From contig NZ_CP019236.1 of assembly GCF_001955695.1 (NCBI RefSeq), positions 4,154,001-4,218,000 of the forward strand: a stretch of DNA of 64,000 bases. The letters are read 5' to 3'. Below the pieces are notes generated by a model. The model saw only the letters and a program-made list of their open reading frames with translations, was not told the origin of the DNA and ran no database searches. Below, piece after piece: positions 37,722-46,755 of the stretch. Each line of letters starts with the position of its first letter. Position 1 is the first letter of the stretch. The position numbers and the translations under genes are program-made. Source of the stretch: Rhodoferax koreense (GTDB lineage Bacteria; Pseudomonadota; Gammaproteobacteria; Burkholderiales; Burkholderiaceae_C).

Positions 37722-38720
37722 TCAGCGCGGCGCGTGGTCCAGCGTCCACACGCCATGCGGCGACCGGCCGACATTGACCTGGCGCACCACCTTCTTCGCC
37801 TCGGTATCGATGACCGTGAGTTTCTTGGCCCAGCGCGAGGTCACCATCAGCAGCTTGCCGTCGGCGCTCACGTCCATGCAGTCCGGCCCGCCCGGCGCGG
37901 GGTAATTGGCCACGACCGACAGGGTCTGCAGGTCGATCTTGCTGATGGTGTTGGCCACGCGGTTGCTGATGAAGACATGCCGCCCATCGCCGACCGCGCG
38001 GAACGCATGCGCGCCCTTGCCCGTGGGCAGCACGCGCGTGCGCACCGGCAGCTTGCCGGAGACGTCGTAGACCTCCACGCCATCGCTGCCGGTCAGGCCG
38101 AGCAGCAGCGTCTTGTCGTCGGCAGTGACGAACACGTCGGCCGGCATCGCACCGGTGGGCGTGCGCCACTTGACGGTCTGCGTGGCCAGGTCGATGGCGA
38201 TGAGTTCGTCGCTGTCCTGCATCGACGAATAGATGGTCGTGCTCTTGCTGTCGATCCACAGGTGGCTCGGCGTCTTGCCGGTCGACACACGCTTGGCCAG
38301 GGTCAGGTTCTGGCCGTCCCAGCGGTAGATGTCCACGTGGTTGAGCCGGTTCGCCGCGGTGACGAACCACTTCATGTCGGGTGAGAACCGCAGCTGGTAG
38401 GGGTCGGAAATGCCGCGCACCGTGCGCTGCACCTGGGCCGTGCGCGGATCGAGGAAGGTCAGCGAATCGGCCACCGAATTGGCGACGATGAGCGACTTCT
38501 CGTCGGGCGTGAGGTAGAGGTGGTGCGGCTCCTTGCCGGTGGGAATGCGCTCGGTGACGGTCCAGGTGGCGGGGTCGACGATGCTGACGTCGGCGTCGAG
38601 CGAGTTCAGGACGAAGATGGGATGGGTCAGCTTGGTTTCCGCCGCCCCGGCGGCAAAAGAACCGGCCAGCATCCAGGCCATGGCAGCCGCAAGGGCTGTG
38701 GAACGAAGGGACAACTTCAC
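37722..38720 (-). CDS. exported YncE-like beta-propeller protein
   Basis: A 332-residue protein with a signal peptide (KLSLRSTALAAAMAWMLAG, cleavage near AGAAETK) and a seven-bladed YVTN/YncE-type propeller. The repeats are plain: SLDADVSIVDPATWTV, TGKEPHHLYLTPDEKSLIVAN, NRLNHVDIYRW, TGAMPADVFVTADDK and a last blade ending PHGVWTLDHAPR. GTG at 38720 is chosen for the signal; an ATG at 38765 or 38849 would place a polar leader before it. First gene of a leftward operon with the deacetylase and desaturase-like genes. Role unknown. Confidence 0.75.
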   Translation of the reverse strand: MKLSLRSTALAAAMAWMLAGSFAAGAAETKLTHPIFVLNSLDADVSIVDPATWTVTERIPTGKEPHHLYLTPDEKSLIVANSVADSLTFLDPRTAQVQRTVRGISDPYQLRFSPDMKWFVTAANRLNHVDIYRWDGQNLTLAKRVSTGKTPSHLWIDSKSTTIYSSMQDSDELIAIDLATQTVKWRTPTGAMPADVFVTADDKTLLLGLTGSDGVEVYDVSGKLPVRTRVLPTGKGAHAFRAVGDGRHVFISNRVANTISKIDLQTLSVVANYPAPGGPDCMDVSADGKLLMVTSRWAKKLTVIDTEAKKVVRQVNVGRSPHGVWTLDHAPR

Positions 38721-38817
38721 AGTACACCAAGGTTTGAACAATCCGTCAGTGTAGCCGCGGGCCATGCCCTTGCGCCGCGGTCGGACAGCGTTTTTGCCCC
38801 GGGTGTATCGGGCTGTT

Positions 38818-39561
38818 TCAGCCGCGCAATTTGGCCAGGTCGTCGGCATCGAGCCAGCGCCACTGCCCCGGCAACAGGTCGGCCGGCAGCGCCAGTTCGC
38901 CGATGCGCGACCGGTGCAGGCCTTCGACGCGATTGCCCACCGCCGCCAGCATGCGCTTGACCTGGTGGTACTTGCCTTCCGTCAACGTCAGGCTGAGCTG
39001 GTTTTCACCGTTGACCGTGCAAGCCGCGGCGCGCACCGGCTTCGGATCGTCGTCCAGCACCACCCCGGCCAGCAGCCGCTGCACCTGTTTGTCGTCGACC
39101 GCGTGTTTGGTCGTGACCTCGTAGACCTTGGGCACGTGCTTCTTCGGCGAGCTCATGCGGTGGATGAACTGGCCGTCGTCGCTGAGCAGCAGCAGGCCGG
39201 TCGTGTCCTGGTCGAGCCGACCGACCGCCTGCACGCCCTGCACCGCGCTTTTCTGCGGGCGCAGGCGCAGCGGCGACGGCAGCAGCGTGTAGATGCTCGG
39301 ATAGGTCGAAGGCTTTTGCGAACACTCGGTGCCCGCAGGCTTGTTGAGCAGCACATAGGCCAGCCGATGGTAGGCCCAGTCCACGCCCTGTACGCGAAAA
39401 CGCAGGCCTTCCTCTTCGAAATCCATAGCGGACTCCGTAATCAGCACCGGCGCCGTGGCGTCTTTCGATGCATAGACCTCGACCAGGCCCTGCTGCACCA
39501 GGCCGGCACAGACGCGGCGCGTGCCGAAACCCTGGGAATAAAGAATGTCTTGCAACTGCAT
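38818..39561 (-). CDS. rsuA: 16S rRNA pseudouridine(516) synthase
   Basis: A 247-residue RsuA/RluE-type pseudouridine synthase. An S4-like N-terminal RNA-binding region (LQDILYSQGFGTRRVCAGLVQQG) precedes the catalytic domain; the catalytic aspartate is in GRLDQDTTGLLLL. LTEGKYHQVKRML is the conserved C-terminal motif of RsuA-type enzymes. Start at 39561 fits the fold; the open frame continues upstream for 21 codons. RsuA versus a close paralogue (RluB/E/F) cannot be settled from sequence alone. Confidence 0.83.
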   Translation of the reverse strand: MQLQDILYSQGFGTRRVCAGLVQQGLVEVYASKDATAPVLITESAMDFEEEGLRFRVQGVDWAYHRLAYVLLNKPAGTECSQKPSTYPSIYTLLPSPLRLRPQKSAVQGVQAVGRLDQDTTGLLLLSDDGQFIHRMSSPKKHVPKVYEVTTKHAVDDKQVQRLLAGVVLDDDPKPVRAAACTVNGENQLSLTLTEGKYHQVKRMLAAVGNRVEGLHRSRIGELALPADLLPGQWRWLDADDLAKLRG

Positions 39562-39675
39562 GGCCGCGAGTATCGCAAAGCCGCATCCCTGTCCAGGCAG
39601 ACCGGCGATCCGTGAATTTTTCACAAGGCCCGAAGCGCTTGGGAAGTTACAACCAAGGCCTCACCGGAGCCCATC

Positions 39676-40173
39676 ATGCGCGAACTGTTCACCACCCTCT
39701 TCGTCTTCGCCGCCGCCTTCATGCTGTGGCGCGCCATCCGCCCGCACCACAGCCACCTGGGTCTGGTGCATTCCGAAGAACCGACCCAGCAGTTCCCCAT
39801 CGACGACGAAGCCACGTTCAAATGGCCGGCCCTGGGCAAGTTCGACTTCGCGGTCATCGATGCCGAGAGCCACCAGGGCGCGCTCAAACGCGCCGCGGCC
39901 ACCGCCCCAACCGGCGCCAAGGGCAAGCAATGCCTGGCCACGCTGCACATGGGTGGCAGCCAGCCCCATGTCTACAAGCCGGTGGAAGTGCGCGTGCAAG
40001 GCCAGCGCGTGGCATTCCTGTCGAGCGGCGACGCCAGTCGCTTCCAACGCCGCCTGGCCTACGAAGGCCGCGCCGGCCAGACCACCGCCTGTGAAGCGCT
40101 GCTGGTCGAGACCGTCAGCGGCGGCCGCATCCACTACGACATCCGCCTCGACCTCAAGGAATTCCGCCACTGA
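39676..40173 (+). CDS. membrane-anchored protein of unknown function
   Basis: A 165-residue protein with one N-terminal hydrophobic segment (about residues 4-20), then a soluble domain: FDFAVIDAESHQGALKRAA, and later YKPVEVRVQGQRVAFLS and CEALLVETVSGGRIHYDI. The soluble part has mixed alpha/beta character, and I recognise no family with confidence. GGAG seven bases before the ATG supports the start. It is a monocistronic gene, divergent from rsuA across 114 bases that include the small palindrome GTGAA-TTT-TTCAC (39612-39624), and convergent with the next gene. Confidence 0.7.
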   Translation: MRELFTTLFVFAAAFMLWRAIRPHHSHLGLVHSEEPTQQFPIDDEATFKWPALGKFDFAVIDAESHQGALKRAAATAPTGAKGKQCLATLHMGGSQPHVYKPVEVRVQGQRVAFLSSGDASRFQRRLAYEGRAGQTTACEALLVETVSGGRIHYDIRLDLKEFRH

Positions 40174-40195
40174 ACGCGGCCCACACCGCGCCGTT

Positions 40196-40876
40196 TCAGA
40201 CGGCGAGATTCTGGATGCTGTATTCCAGCTGGTACAGCCCGCGCACCACCTCGCTGCGGGCACCGAGTTCCACCAGTTTCGCACTCGACAGGAACTTTTC
40301 TCCCGCGGCCCTCACCCCGTCCGCCGTCGATCCCTCAACCAGCACCACCAGGTGCGGCAGCGTGATGACGCGGCCGCGCTGGTTGCCGGCGTTGCCCGCG
40401 GTCAGCGCCACATCGTTCTTCACCAGATGCACGCCGGTGACGCGCGGCGTGTCGATCATGCGGGCCAGCACGTTTTTCTTCAGCGCGTTGACCAGCGCGG
40501 GCTCGCGTCCTTCCTCCGCCTCGAAACGCAGCGTCAGCATGAAGCCGCCCATGGCGTAGCTTTCGCTGAACTCGATCTGGCAAGCGCCGCGTTCGTTGTT
40601 GAAGAAGCCCGGCAAGGTCTTGGTCGACCACGGCGTGGGCTGGGTGAGCCTTTGCTTGTAGACGTCGCTGACCAGCACGTCGGTGCTCGTCACCTCGTAC
40701 AGCGTCAGGAATTCCACGCCGCCATCCACGGCTGCATAGCGCCGGCCACGCAGGAAGCCGGGAATCCCCAGCCGTTCGACCATGTGTTCGCGCGGATGCC
40801 ATTCGAAGAAATCCTCGCGCAGCTCGGGTTTGATGTCGTTCCAGATCGCGACCAGTCCTGTGCCTGCCAATGCCAT
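40196..40876 (-). CDS. unrecognised 226-residue protein of the triple-Bug cluster
   Basis: A soluble 226-residue protein beginning MALAGTGLVAIWNDIKPELR. Two halves (about residues 5-105 and 120-225) each look like a ferredoxin-like alpha/beta unit, as in dimeric alpha/beta barrel proteins. AGGAG seven bases before the ATG decides the start at 40876. It is the last gene of the leftward catabolic operon, 20 bases after the Gfo/Idh/MocA gene. I do not know a function; such barrels are often small enzymes or monooxygenase-like proteins, but this is speculation. Confidence 0.75.
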   Translation of the reverse strand: MALAGTGLVAIWNDIKPELREDFFEWHPREHMVERLGIPGFLRGRRYAAVDGGVEFLTLYEVTSTDVLVSDVYKQRLTQPTPWSTKTLPGFFNNERGACQIEFSESYAMGGFMLTLRFEAEEGREPALVNALKKNVLARMIDTPRVTGVHLVKNDVALTAGNAGNQRGRVITLPHLVVLVEGSTADGVRAAGEKFLSSAKLVELGARSEVVRGLYQLEYSIQNLAV

Positions 40877-40896
40877 GTTGTGCTCCTGTAGAAAAT

Positions 40897-41964
40897 TCAA
40901 AAACCGGTGATCTGCGGCGGTGCGATCGGCGGCAGCCGCGTCGGCCCTAGCAACGTCGGTGCGCCGGCCAGGCGATAGGCCTCCTCCATCACGCGCAGGC
41001 TGCCGAGCTGGTCCTGCGCCGAGGTCCAGAAGGGCCCGCCACCTTTCACCTGATCGACGAAGTGCTGAATCGACGCGTTGAAGCAGTTCTGCCGCACTTC
41101 GGCTTCGTCGTAGACGATGGTCTGCTGCTCCGCGCCGATGAGCTTCAGCACCGCGCCTTCGAGCACCACGCTGCAGCGCGTGCCTGCGATCTCTAAACGA
41201 TCGGGCGCACGCGTTTCATGGCCGGCAGCGGTCATCACGCCGTCCAGGCTCACCGTAAGGCCATCCGCCGTGCGCAGCAACAGGCTGGCGCTGTCCTCGC
41301 CGATGATTTCGCCGCAGGCCCGGCCGGTGCTGCAGGCCAGGACCTCGACTTCACCGAACAAGGCCCGCACCACGTCGATCTCGTGGATCAGCGATTCGGC
41401 GATCAGCACGCGCGCCTCTCGCGCCAGGAAAGCCTGCCGCGTGAGTGCATGCACCCGGCCGTCCTCGGCGCGCGGCAGCATGCTCGAGCGCCACAGGGCG
41501 AGGCGCGCGAGCGTCACCGTGCCCAGTTTGCCGGCCTGCAGCCATTCGGCGATCTGGCGGAAATACGCGCGGTAGCGCCAGTTCTCGTTGACCATCACAC
41601 GGATGCGGCCGCCCACCTCCTCCACCAGCGCCTGCGCCTCGGCGTAGGTCGGGCACAGCGGCTTCTCGCAGAGCGCATGGATGCCGTCGCGCGCGGCCAG
41701 CCGCACCATGGCGGCATGCGTCTCGCGTGGCGTGATGATGTCGATCAGGTCAAGCGATTCGGCCGCGATCATGGCCCCGGGCGAGTCATAGGCCGCGCGG
41801 ATGTCGAACTGCCCGGCACGCGCACGCGCGCGGTCGATCATCGGATCGCACACGGCCACCACCTGGGCACCCTGGCAACGTGCCCAGGCCGTGAAATGAT
41901 CGGCGCTGATCATGCCGCAACCCAGCACGCCGACGCGCAGCAGCTTGTTGCCTGAGGTCTTCAT
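40897..41964 (-). CDS. Gfo/Idh/MocA-family NAD(P)-dependent oxidoreductase
   Basis: A 355-residue sugar or cyclitol dehydrogenase-like enzyme. A Rossmann fold opens with RVGVLGCGMIS, and the conserved CEKPLCPTYAEA motif, which holds the cofactor-contacting lysine, lies near residue 98. The C-terminal half is the alpha/beta substrate domain. Its ATG overlaps the stop of the isomerase gene (41961-41964). Together with that isomerase it suggests oxidation of a polyol or sugar acid. Substrate unknown. Confidence 0.87.
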   Translation of the reverse strand: MKTSGNKLLRVGVLGCGMISADHFTAWARCQGAQVVAVCDPMIDRARARAGQFDIRAAYDSPGAMIAAESLDLIDIITPRETHAAMVRLAARDGIHALCEKPLCPTYAEAQALVEEVGGRIRVMVNENWRYRAYFRQIAEWLQAGKLGTVTLARLALWRSSMLPRAEDGRVHALTRQAFLAREARVLIAESLIHEIDVVRALFGEVEVLACSTGRACGEIIGEDSASLLLRTADGLTVSLDGVMTAAGHETRAPDRLEIAGTRCSVVLEGAVLKLIGAEQQTIVYDEAEVRQNCFNASIQHFVDQVKGGGPFWTSAQDQLGSLRVMEEAYRLAGAPTLLGPTRLPPIAPPQITGF

Positions 41965-42812
41965 CGGCTCACCGCCTCGGCCTGCCGCATCGAGGCGCGA
42001 TGCGCGTCATAAGCCGCCATGAAGCGCACGGCGTCATCGTGCGCGGCCTGCGCTTTGGCCAGCGGGGAACGCTCGGCCATGTCGACACGCGCCACCTCGT
42101 ATTCGACCTCCAGCCCGGCCGGCAGCGCGTCGAGAAAGTCGAACAGCGGCAAGTCGCCCGCGCCCGCCGGAAGCCGTGCGAAGCGGGCTTCCTGCAGCAG
42201 TTCTTCATCGCTGCGCGGGCCGCTCAGCTTCCTGGCGTCGCACAACTGCGCGAAGACGATTCGGGCGGGATCGATCTTCGCGATGTCGGCAGCGCTGCCA
42301 CCCGAGCGGTCCAGATGCAGCGCATCGAGCAGTACGCCGGCGTTGGATGCGCCGCTGCGTTCGACCACGCGCAGCGCAGCCTGCAGATCGCGCACCGCGC
42401 TGTAGGGCAGGAACTCCAGCGCGACCCGGATGCCGGCCTTGGCGGCGGCCTCGCAATACTTCGCGAACAAGTCTGTGAACTGCGCTTCGTCCGGGTTGAA
42501 GCTGTTGGCCACGATGATGGGGATGCCGAGCGCCTGCGTGGTGTCGACCACCGGCGCAATGTCGCGCCATTGCACTTCGGGATAGAACTGGTAGGCCGAC
42601 ACGTTGGACAGGCGGATGCCGAGGTCGGCCGCGCGCTTGCGCAGCCCCTTCGCAGCCGCCGCATCGCCGACGACGGGCTCGGCGAACGGATCGCCCGGAC
42701 GGCGCCCGCAGATGCGCAGGCCAACGGCGCCGAAGCCCGCGGCAGCGGCGGCGTCGATGGTGGGCGTGGGCATGGCGCTGATGCTCAGATGGGCCAGGGT
42801 GAGGTTTTTCAT
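41961..42812 (-). CDS. sugar phosphate isomerase/epimerase-like TIM-barrel protein
   Basis: A 283-residue xylose-isomerase-like (AP endonuclease 2 fold) TIM barrel. It starts LTLAHLSISAMPTPTIDAAAA, and later VALEFLPYSAVRDLQAAL and GVLLDALHLDRSG give metal-binding Glu, Asp and His residues of the family. Members isomerise or dehydrate sugars and cyclitols such as inosose. It follows the Ldh2-type gene by 13 bases and overlaps the Gfo/Idh/MocA gene by four. Substrate unknown. Confidence 0.85.
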   Translation of the reverse strand: MKNLTLAHLSISAMPTPTIDAAAAAGFGAVGLRICGRRPGDPFAEPVVGDAAAAKGLRKRAADLGIRLSNVSAYQFYPEVQWRDIAPVVDTTQALGIPIIVANSFNPDEAQFTDLFAKYCEAAAKAGIRVALEFLPYSAVRDLQAALRVVERSGASNAGVLLDALHLDRSGGSAADIAKIDPARIVFAQLCDARKLSGPRSDEELLQEARFARLPAGAGDLPLFDFLDALPAGLEVEYEVARVDMAERSPLAKAQAAHDDAVRFMAAYDAHRASMRQAEAVSR

Positions 42813-42825
42813 GGGGAGGGTCGGT

Positions 42826-43905
42826 TCAGGAGGGATGGATGGACAGGCTGGACGGCACGTCGACGCGCAGCAGCGCCGCCAGTTGCCGCAGGTCCGCGGC
42901 GACGGGCTCGGGCACGGCGATGCCGCTGGCCCGCTGGGCCTGTTCGGTGCGCCAGGCGCGTTCGCCGGGCATGAGGATTTCGCGCGCCCCGGGCATCAGC
43001 GGCGTGGCCTTGAGCATCGACACCATCGTGTCGACACGCTGCTTGAAGGCCTCGGGTTCCACGAAGCGGCGGATATCGACGGCCATGTGGATGTGGCCGT
43101 TGCCGATGGCCTGGTCGGTGGCGCGGAACCACGCGGGGATCTCGCCCAGGATGCGCGAGCCGGTGAGCGCGCCGCACAGGATCTCGCCGAACACCGCCAA
43201 GCCGTAACCCTTGTAGCCGAGCGGCAACAAGGCGCCGCCGGACGTCAGCGCCGCCGGGTCGTCGGTGGGCAGGCCTTCGCTGTCGACGAGCCAATCGTGC
43301 GGAATCTTCTCGCCGTTCTTCGCGGCCAGCCGGATCCGCCCGCCGGCCGCCACGCTCAGCGCCATGTCGAGCACGACCGGGCCGTGGCTCAGGCTCGGCG
43401 CGGCGAAGGCGATCGGGTTGTTGCCAATCGTGTTGCTGCGGCCGCCCGCCGGCGCCATGCCGGGAAAGCCATTGGTCCAGGCCAGGCCGACCATGTCGTG
43501 CGGCAGCGCCATCATCGCGTAGTGCGCACAGGTGCCGATGAAGTCGCTGTTGCGCGCGGTCACGAAGCCCACGCCTTGCGTGCGGGCCTTTTCCACCGCC
43601 AGGCGCATGGCAGCGGTGGCGGTGACGGCCCCCAAGGCACGGTCGCCGTCGAGCAGCGCGGTGGCCGGCGCGTCCTGCACGACGCGGATCTGGGGCCGCA
43701 GATTCGCGCCGCCCTGGCGCAGGCGTTCGACGAGAAACGGCAGACGGATCACGCCATGCGAATGCGTGCCGCGCAGATCGGCCGCAACCAGGCTGTCGGC
43801 CATCGTCACCGCATCGGCCTCCACCAGGCCGGCGGCCACGAACACCGCGACCACGTAGGACTGCAGCGCCGCCACCGGAACGAAACATGTGGTTGGATTT
43901 TTCAT
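42826..43905 (-). CDS. Ldh2-family malate/L-lactate-type dehydrogenase
   Basis: A 359-residue NAD(P)-dependent oxidoreductase of the malate/lactate/ureidoglycolate dehydrogenase family, which is unlike the classical Rossmann dehydrogenases. Motifs are DLRGTHSHGVIRL, GFVTARNSDFIGTCAHY and IGNNPIAFAAP. The family oxidises 2-hydroxy acids or reduces 2-keto acids and cyclic imines. The start overlaps the stop of the Bug gene (tcat, 43902-43905). A role in oxidising a hydroxy acid fits the neighbouring tricarboxylate-type binding proteins. Confidence 0.88.
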   Translation of the reverse strand: MKNPTTCFVPVAALQSYVVAVFVAAGLVEADAVTMADSLVAADLRGTHSHGVIRLPFLVERLRQGGANLRPQIRVVQDAPATALLDGDRALGAVTATAAMRLAVEKARTQGVGFVTARNSDFIGTCAHYAMMALPHDMVGLAWTNGFPGMAPAGGRSNTIGNNPIAFAAPSLSHGPVVLDMALSVAAGGRIRLAAKNGEKIPHDWLVDSEGLPTDDPAALTSGGALLPLGYKGYGLAVFGEILCGALTGSRILGEIPAWFRATDQAIGNGHIHMAVDIRRFVEPEAFKQRVDTMVSMLKATPLMPGAREILMPGERAWRTEQAQRASGIAVPEPVAADLRQLAALLRVDVPSSLSIHPS

Positions 43906-44909
43906 TCGGCCTGGATCTTCGCGGTGCGGGCGACCTTGCCGAAGGCCTCGTGGTCGGCGGCGATGCGCGCGGTGAACGCCTCGGGCGTGTCGCCCACCGG
44001 ACGGATTGCATTGGCGGCCATGCCGGCCTTCACGGCCTCGGTCCTGAGCGCATCGACAAGCGCCTCGTTCAGGCGCTGCACGATGGCGTCGGGCGTGCCC
44101 CTGGGCGCATGCAGGCCGAACCAGTTGCTGCAAGCCTCCATCGGCTGGTAGCCGGCCTCGGCCGCGGTCGACACATTGGGCAGGCGCGGGTCGCGTTGCC
44201 GGCCCACCAGCATCAACGGCCGGAGCTTGCCCTGGGCGATGTACGCCTCGATGGCGGGGTAGCCGTTCAGCCCCATCTGCACGCGGTTCGACAGGTAGTC
44301 GGGCATCAGCTGGCTCGTGCCGCGGTAGTGCACCGGCTGCAGGTCGATGCCGGCCAGCAGCTTGAAATATTCCATGTACAGGTGCAGGCTGCCGCCCGCC
44401 CCGGCGTCGCCGTAGAACATGCTGCCGGGGCTTTTCTTGGCCAGCGCCACGAACTCGGCGATGTTCTGTGCCGGCACGGCGGCATTGATGTTGAGGATCT
44501 GGTCGCCCTCGCCGATCATGCCGATGTGGCGCAGGTCGGTGAGTGGATTCACCGGCAGGTTCGAGGTGTGCGGCGACACCACGATCTGGCCCACCGAAGT
44601 GGCCAGGATGGTGTAGCCGTCCGGCGGCGCCTTGGCCACGAAGGTGGTAGCCAGGTTGCCGGCCGCACCGGTACGGTTCTCGATCACCACCTGTTGACCC
44701 AGCGTTTCGCTCATGCGCGGCGCGACCAGGCGTGGCATGGCGTCGGCCAGGCCCCCGGCCGCAAACCCGACGACGAACTTGATCGGACGGTTCGGGTAGC
44801 TCGGCTGGGCCCGCAGAGCCACCGGCCAGACCAGGCCAGCCACGCCGGCGCTGCCGAGCACACGGATCATGCTGCGGCGCGACACACCGCTTTGGGGCCG
44901 GCCCATCAT
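43902..44909 (-). CDS. Bug-type tripartite tricarboxylate transporter binding protein (third copy)
   Basis: A 335-residue periplasmic binding protein of the TctC/Bug family. The signal sequence has a twin-arginine pair (SRRSMIRVLGSAG), then the mature YPNRPIKFVVGFAAGGLAD; GQQVVIENRTGAAGNLA is the family hallmark. It overlaps both neighbours by four bases. It resembles the next Bug gene and the one at 46756 closely in many blocks (GEGDQILNIN, NWFGLHAPRGTPDAIVQ), so the three are paralogues from local duplication. No membrane TctA/TctB genes are nearby. Confidence 0.9.
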   Translation of the reverse strand: MMGRPQSGVSRRSMIRVLGSAGVAGLVWPVALRAQPSYPNRPIKFVVGFAAGGLADAMPRLVAPRMSETLGQQVVIENRTGAAGNLATTFVAKAPPDGYTILATSVGQIVVSPHTSNLPVNPLTDLRHIGMIGEGDQILNINAAVPAQNIAEFVALAKKSPGSMFYGDAGAGGSLHLYMEYFKLLAGIDLQPVHYRGTSQLMPDYLSNRVQMGLNGYPAIEAYIAQGKLRPLMLVGRQRDPRLPNVSTAAEAGYQPMEACSNWFGLHAPRGTPDAIVQRLNEALVDALRTEAVKAGMAANAIRPVGDTPEAFTARIAADHEAFGKVARTAKIQAE

Positions 44910-45901
44910 GCCTCCGCCTTGATGTTGGCGTCTTTCGCCACCTTGCCGAACAGTGCATGGTCGCGCGCGATGCGGGCGCCGAAGGCCTGCGGCGTGTCGC
45001 CGATGCCCTGCACCGCGAGGTTGGCCAGGCCGGCCTTGACGACGTCGGTCTTGAGGCTGTCGACCAGCGCCGCGTTCACCTTCTGGACGATGGCGTCAGG
45101 CGTGCCCCTGGGCGCATGCAGGCCGAACCAGTTGCTGCACGCCTCCAGGGGCGCGAAGCCGGCTTCCGCTGCCGTGGGTATGTCGGGCATCTTCGGGTTG
45201 CGTTTCTTGCCGACGATCAGCAAGGGCCGCAGCTTGCCCTGCGCGATGTAGGGCTCGACCACCGGCGGCGCGTTGAGGCTGATCTGCACGCGGTTGGCCA
45301 GCAGGTCGGGCATCAGCGGGCCGCCGCCGCGGTAGTGCACACCCTGCAGCTCGATGCCGGCCAGGATGCGGAAGTATTCGAGGTACAGGTGCTGGTTGCC
45401 GCCAGCACCGGCGTCGCCGTAGAACATCGCGGCCGGCTTCTGCTTCGCCAGCGCGATGAATTCGGCCAGGTTCTTCGCCGGCACCTCCGAGCTGATGTTG
45501 AGGATCTGGTCACCCTCGCCCATCATCGAGATGTGCACCAGGTCGGTCAGCGGATTCACCGCGAGGTTGGAGGTGTGTGGCAGCACCACGATCTGGCCCA
45601 CGCCCGAGGCCAGCAAGGTGTGGCCGTCCGGCGGCGCGCCCGCGACATAGGCGGTGGCGATGTTGCCGGCCGCACCGGCTTTGTTCTCGATGATGACGGG
45701 CTGGCCCAGGCGTTCGGCCAGCGGGTTGGTCAACAGGCGCGGCAACGCATCGGTGAGCCCGCCGGGCGCGAAGCCGACGATGAGCCGGATGGTCTTGCCC
45801 GGATAGGCCTGCGCCCAGCCGGCGAGCGGCAGCGCCACGCTGGCAGCTGCAACCGTGCCCGCCTTGATGAGGCCGCGGCGGGAGATGGTGGGCTGCTTCA
45901 T
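44906..45901 (-). CDS. Bug-type tripartite tricarboxylate transporter binding protein (second copy)
   Basis: A 331-residue TctC/Bug protein with a signal peptide (ISRRGLIKAGTVAAASVAL, twin arginine). The mature protein opens YPGKTIRLIVGFAPGGLTD and has GQPVIIENKAGAAGNIA and GEGDQILNISSEVPAKNLAEF. It overlaps the SDR gene upstream (45898-45901) and the third Bug gene downstream (44906-44909). Its closeness to the third copy suggests tandem duplication. Ligand is unknown but would be a carboxylate in this family. Confidence 0.9.
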   Translation of the reverse strand: MKQPTISRRGLIKAGTVAAASVALPLAGWAQAYPGKTIRLIVGFAPGGLTDALPRLLTNPLAERLGQPVIIENKAGAAGNIATAYVAGAPPDGHTLLASGVGQIVVLPHTSNLAVNPLTDLVHISMMGEGDQILNISSEVPAKNLAEFIALAKQKPAAMFYGDAGAGGNQHLYLEYFRILAGIELQGVHYRGGGPLMPDLLANRVQISLNAPPVVEPYIAQGKLRPLLIVGKKRNPKMPDIPTAAEAGFAPLEACSNWFGLHAPRGTPDAIVQKVNAALVDSLKTDVVKAGLANLAVQGIGDTPQAFGARIARDHALFGKVAKDANIKAEA

Positions 45902-46725
45902 GGCGCGGTCCTCGCCGTTGCGGTATCCGTGCGCGGCCGGGCCGGTGGCACGCCGCCATGCACCACCCAGCCGTTCGTGGCGAGAACGCCGGCATCGATG
46001 ACGAGGTTCGCACCGGTGATGGCGGAGGCCTTGTCCGACAGCAGGAAGGCGATCGACTCGGCCACCTCGGCGGGCTCGACCAGCCGGCCCAGCGCGCTCA
46101 CTTCCACCGGCGACACCGCGTACCGCTTACCCTCGGCGATGTTGGCCACCATGCGCGGCACGGCCACGAAACCGGGGCTCACCGCATTCACGCGCACGCC
46201 GCTGCGCCCCCATTCGCCGGCCATGCCCTCGGTGAGCATGTTCACCGCGGCCTTGGCCGAGTAGTAGGCGTGTCCGTGGTTCGGGCGCTGGCCCACCATC
46301 GACGAGATGTTGACGATGGCGCCGCCGCCCTGCGCCGCCATGCGCCGGCCGAATTCCACATTGCTCACGTAGGTGCCGCGGTAGCCCGACTGCACGATGC
46401 GATCCCAGGTGTCGAGCGGCAGCAGCTCGGGCGCCATCTGCGGCTGGAAGATGGCCGCTGAATTCACCATGGCGTAGATCGGTCCGTGCGCGGCTTCGAT
46501 GGCCGCCGCGCCACCGGCGATGGACTGCGCATCGAGCACGTCCATCCGGACCGCGTGGCCCGCACACCGGACCGCCATCGCTTCGGCCGCGCCGAGATCG
46601 AGGTCGGCCACCGCCACGCGCCAGCCGCGCGCATGCAGCAGCGTACAGGTCGCCGCGCCGATGCCGTTGCCGCCGCCAATCACCACGGCCAGCCGGCCGC
46701 GGCCTTCTGTGTTGTCTGGGTTCAC
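45898..46725 (-). CDS. short-chain dehydrogenase/reductase
   Basis: A 275-residue classical SDR. The cofactor motif is IGGGNGIGAA, the NSAA of the central strand is present, and the catalytic Ser-Tyr-Lys set is NISSMVGQ followed by YYSAK. VNAVSPGFV is the conserved stretch after it. A C-terminal tail rich in Pro/Arg is atypical. It lies 30 bases after the first Bug gene and overlaps the second by ATGA, so it is inside the catabolic operon. It presumably oxidises a hydroxyl group of the imported compound. Confidence 0.88.
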   Translation of the reverse strand: MNPDNTEGRGRLAVVIGGGNGIGAATCTLLHARGWRVAVADLDLGAAEAMAVRCAGHAVRMDVLDAQSIAGGAAAIEAAHGPIYAMVNSAAIFQPQMAPELLPLDTWDRIVQSGYRGTYVSNVEFGRRMAAQGGGAIVNISSMVGQRPNHGHAYYSAKAAVNMLTEGMAGEWGRSGVRVNAVSPGFVAVPRMVANIAEGKRYAVSPVEVSALGRLVEPAEVAESIAFLLSDKASAITGANLVIDAGVLATNGWVVHGGVPPARPRTDTATARTAP

Positions 46726-46755
46726 TGGATGTCCTTTGTTCGGTGTGTCGCCGGC

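Noticed and set aside
40189..40205. CGCCGT-TTCAG-ACGGCG hairpin as terminator
   Set aside because: Only six base pairs, no T-run on either strand, and it overlaps the stop of the 226-residue protein gene.
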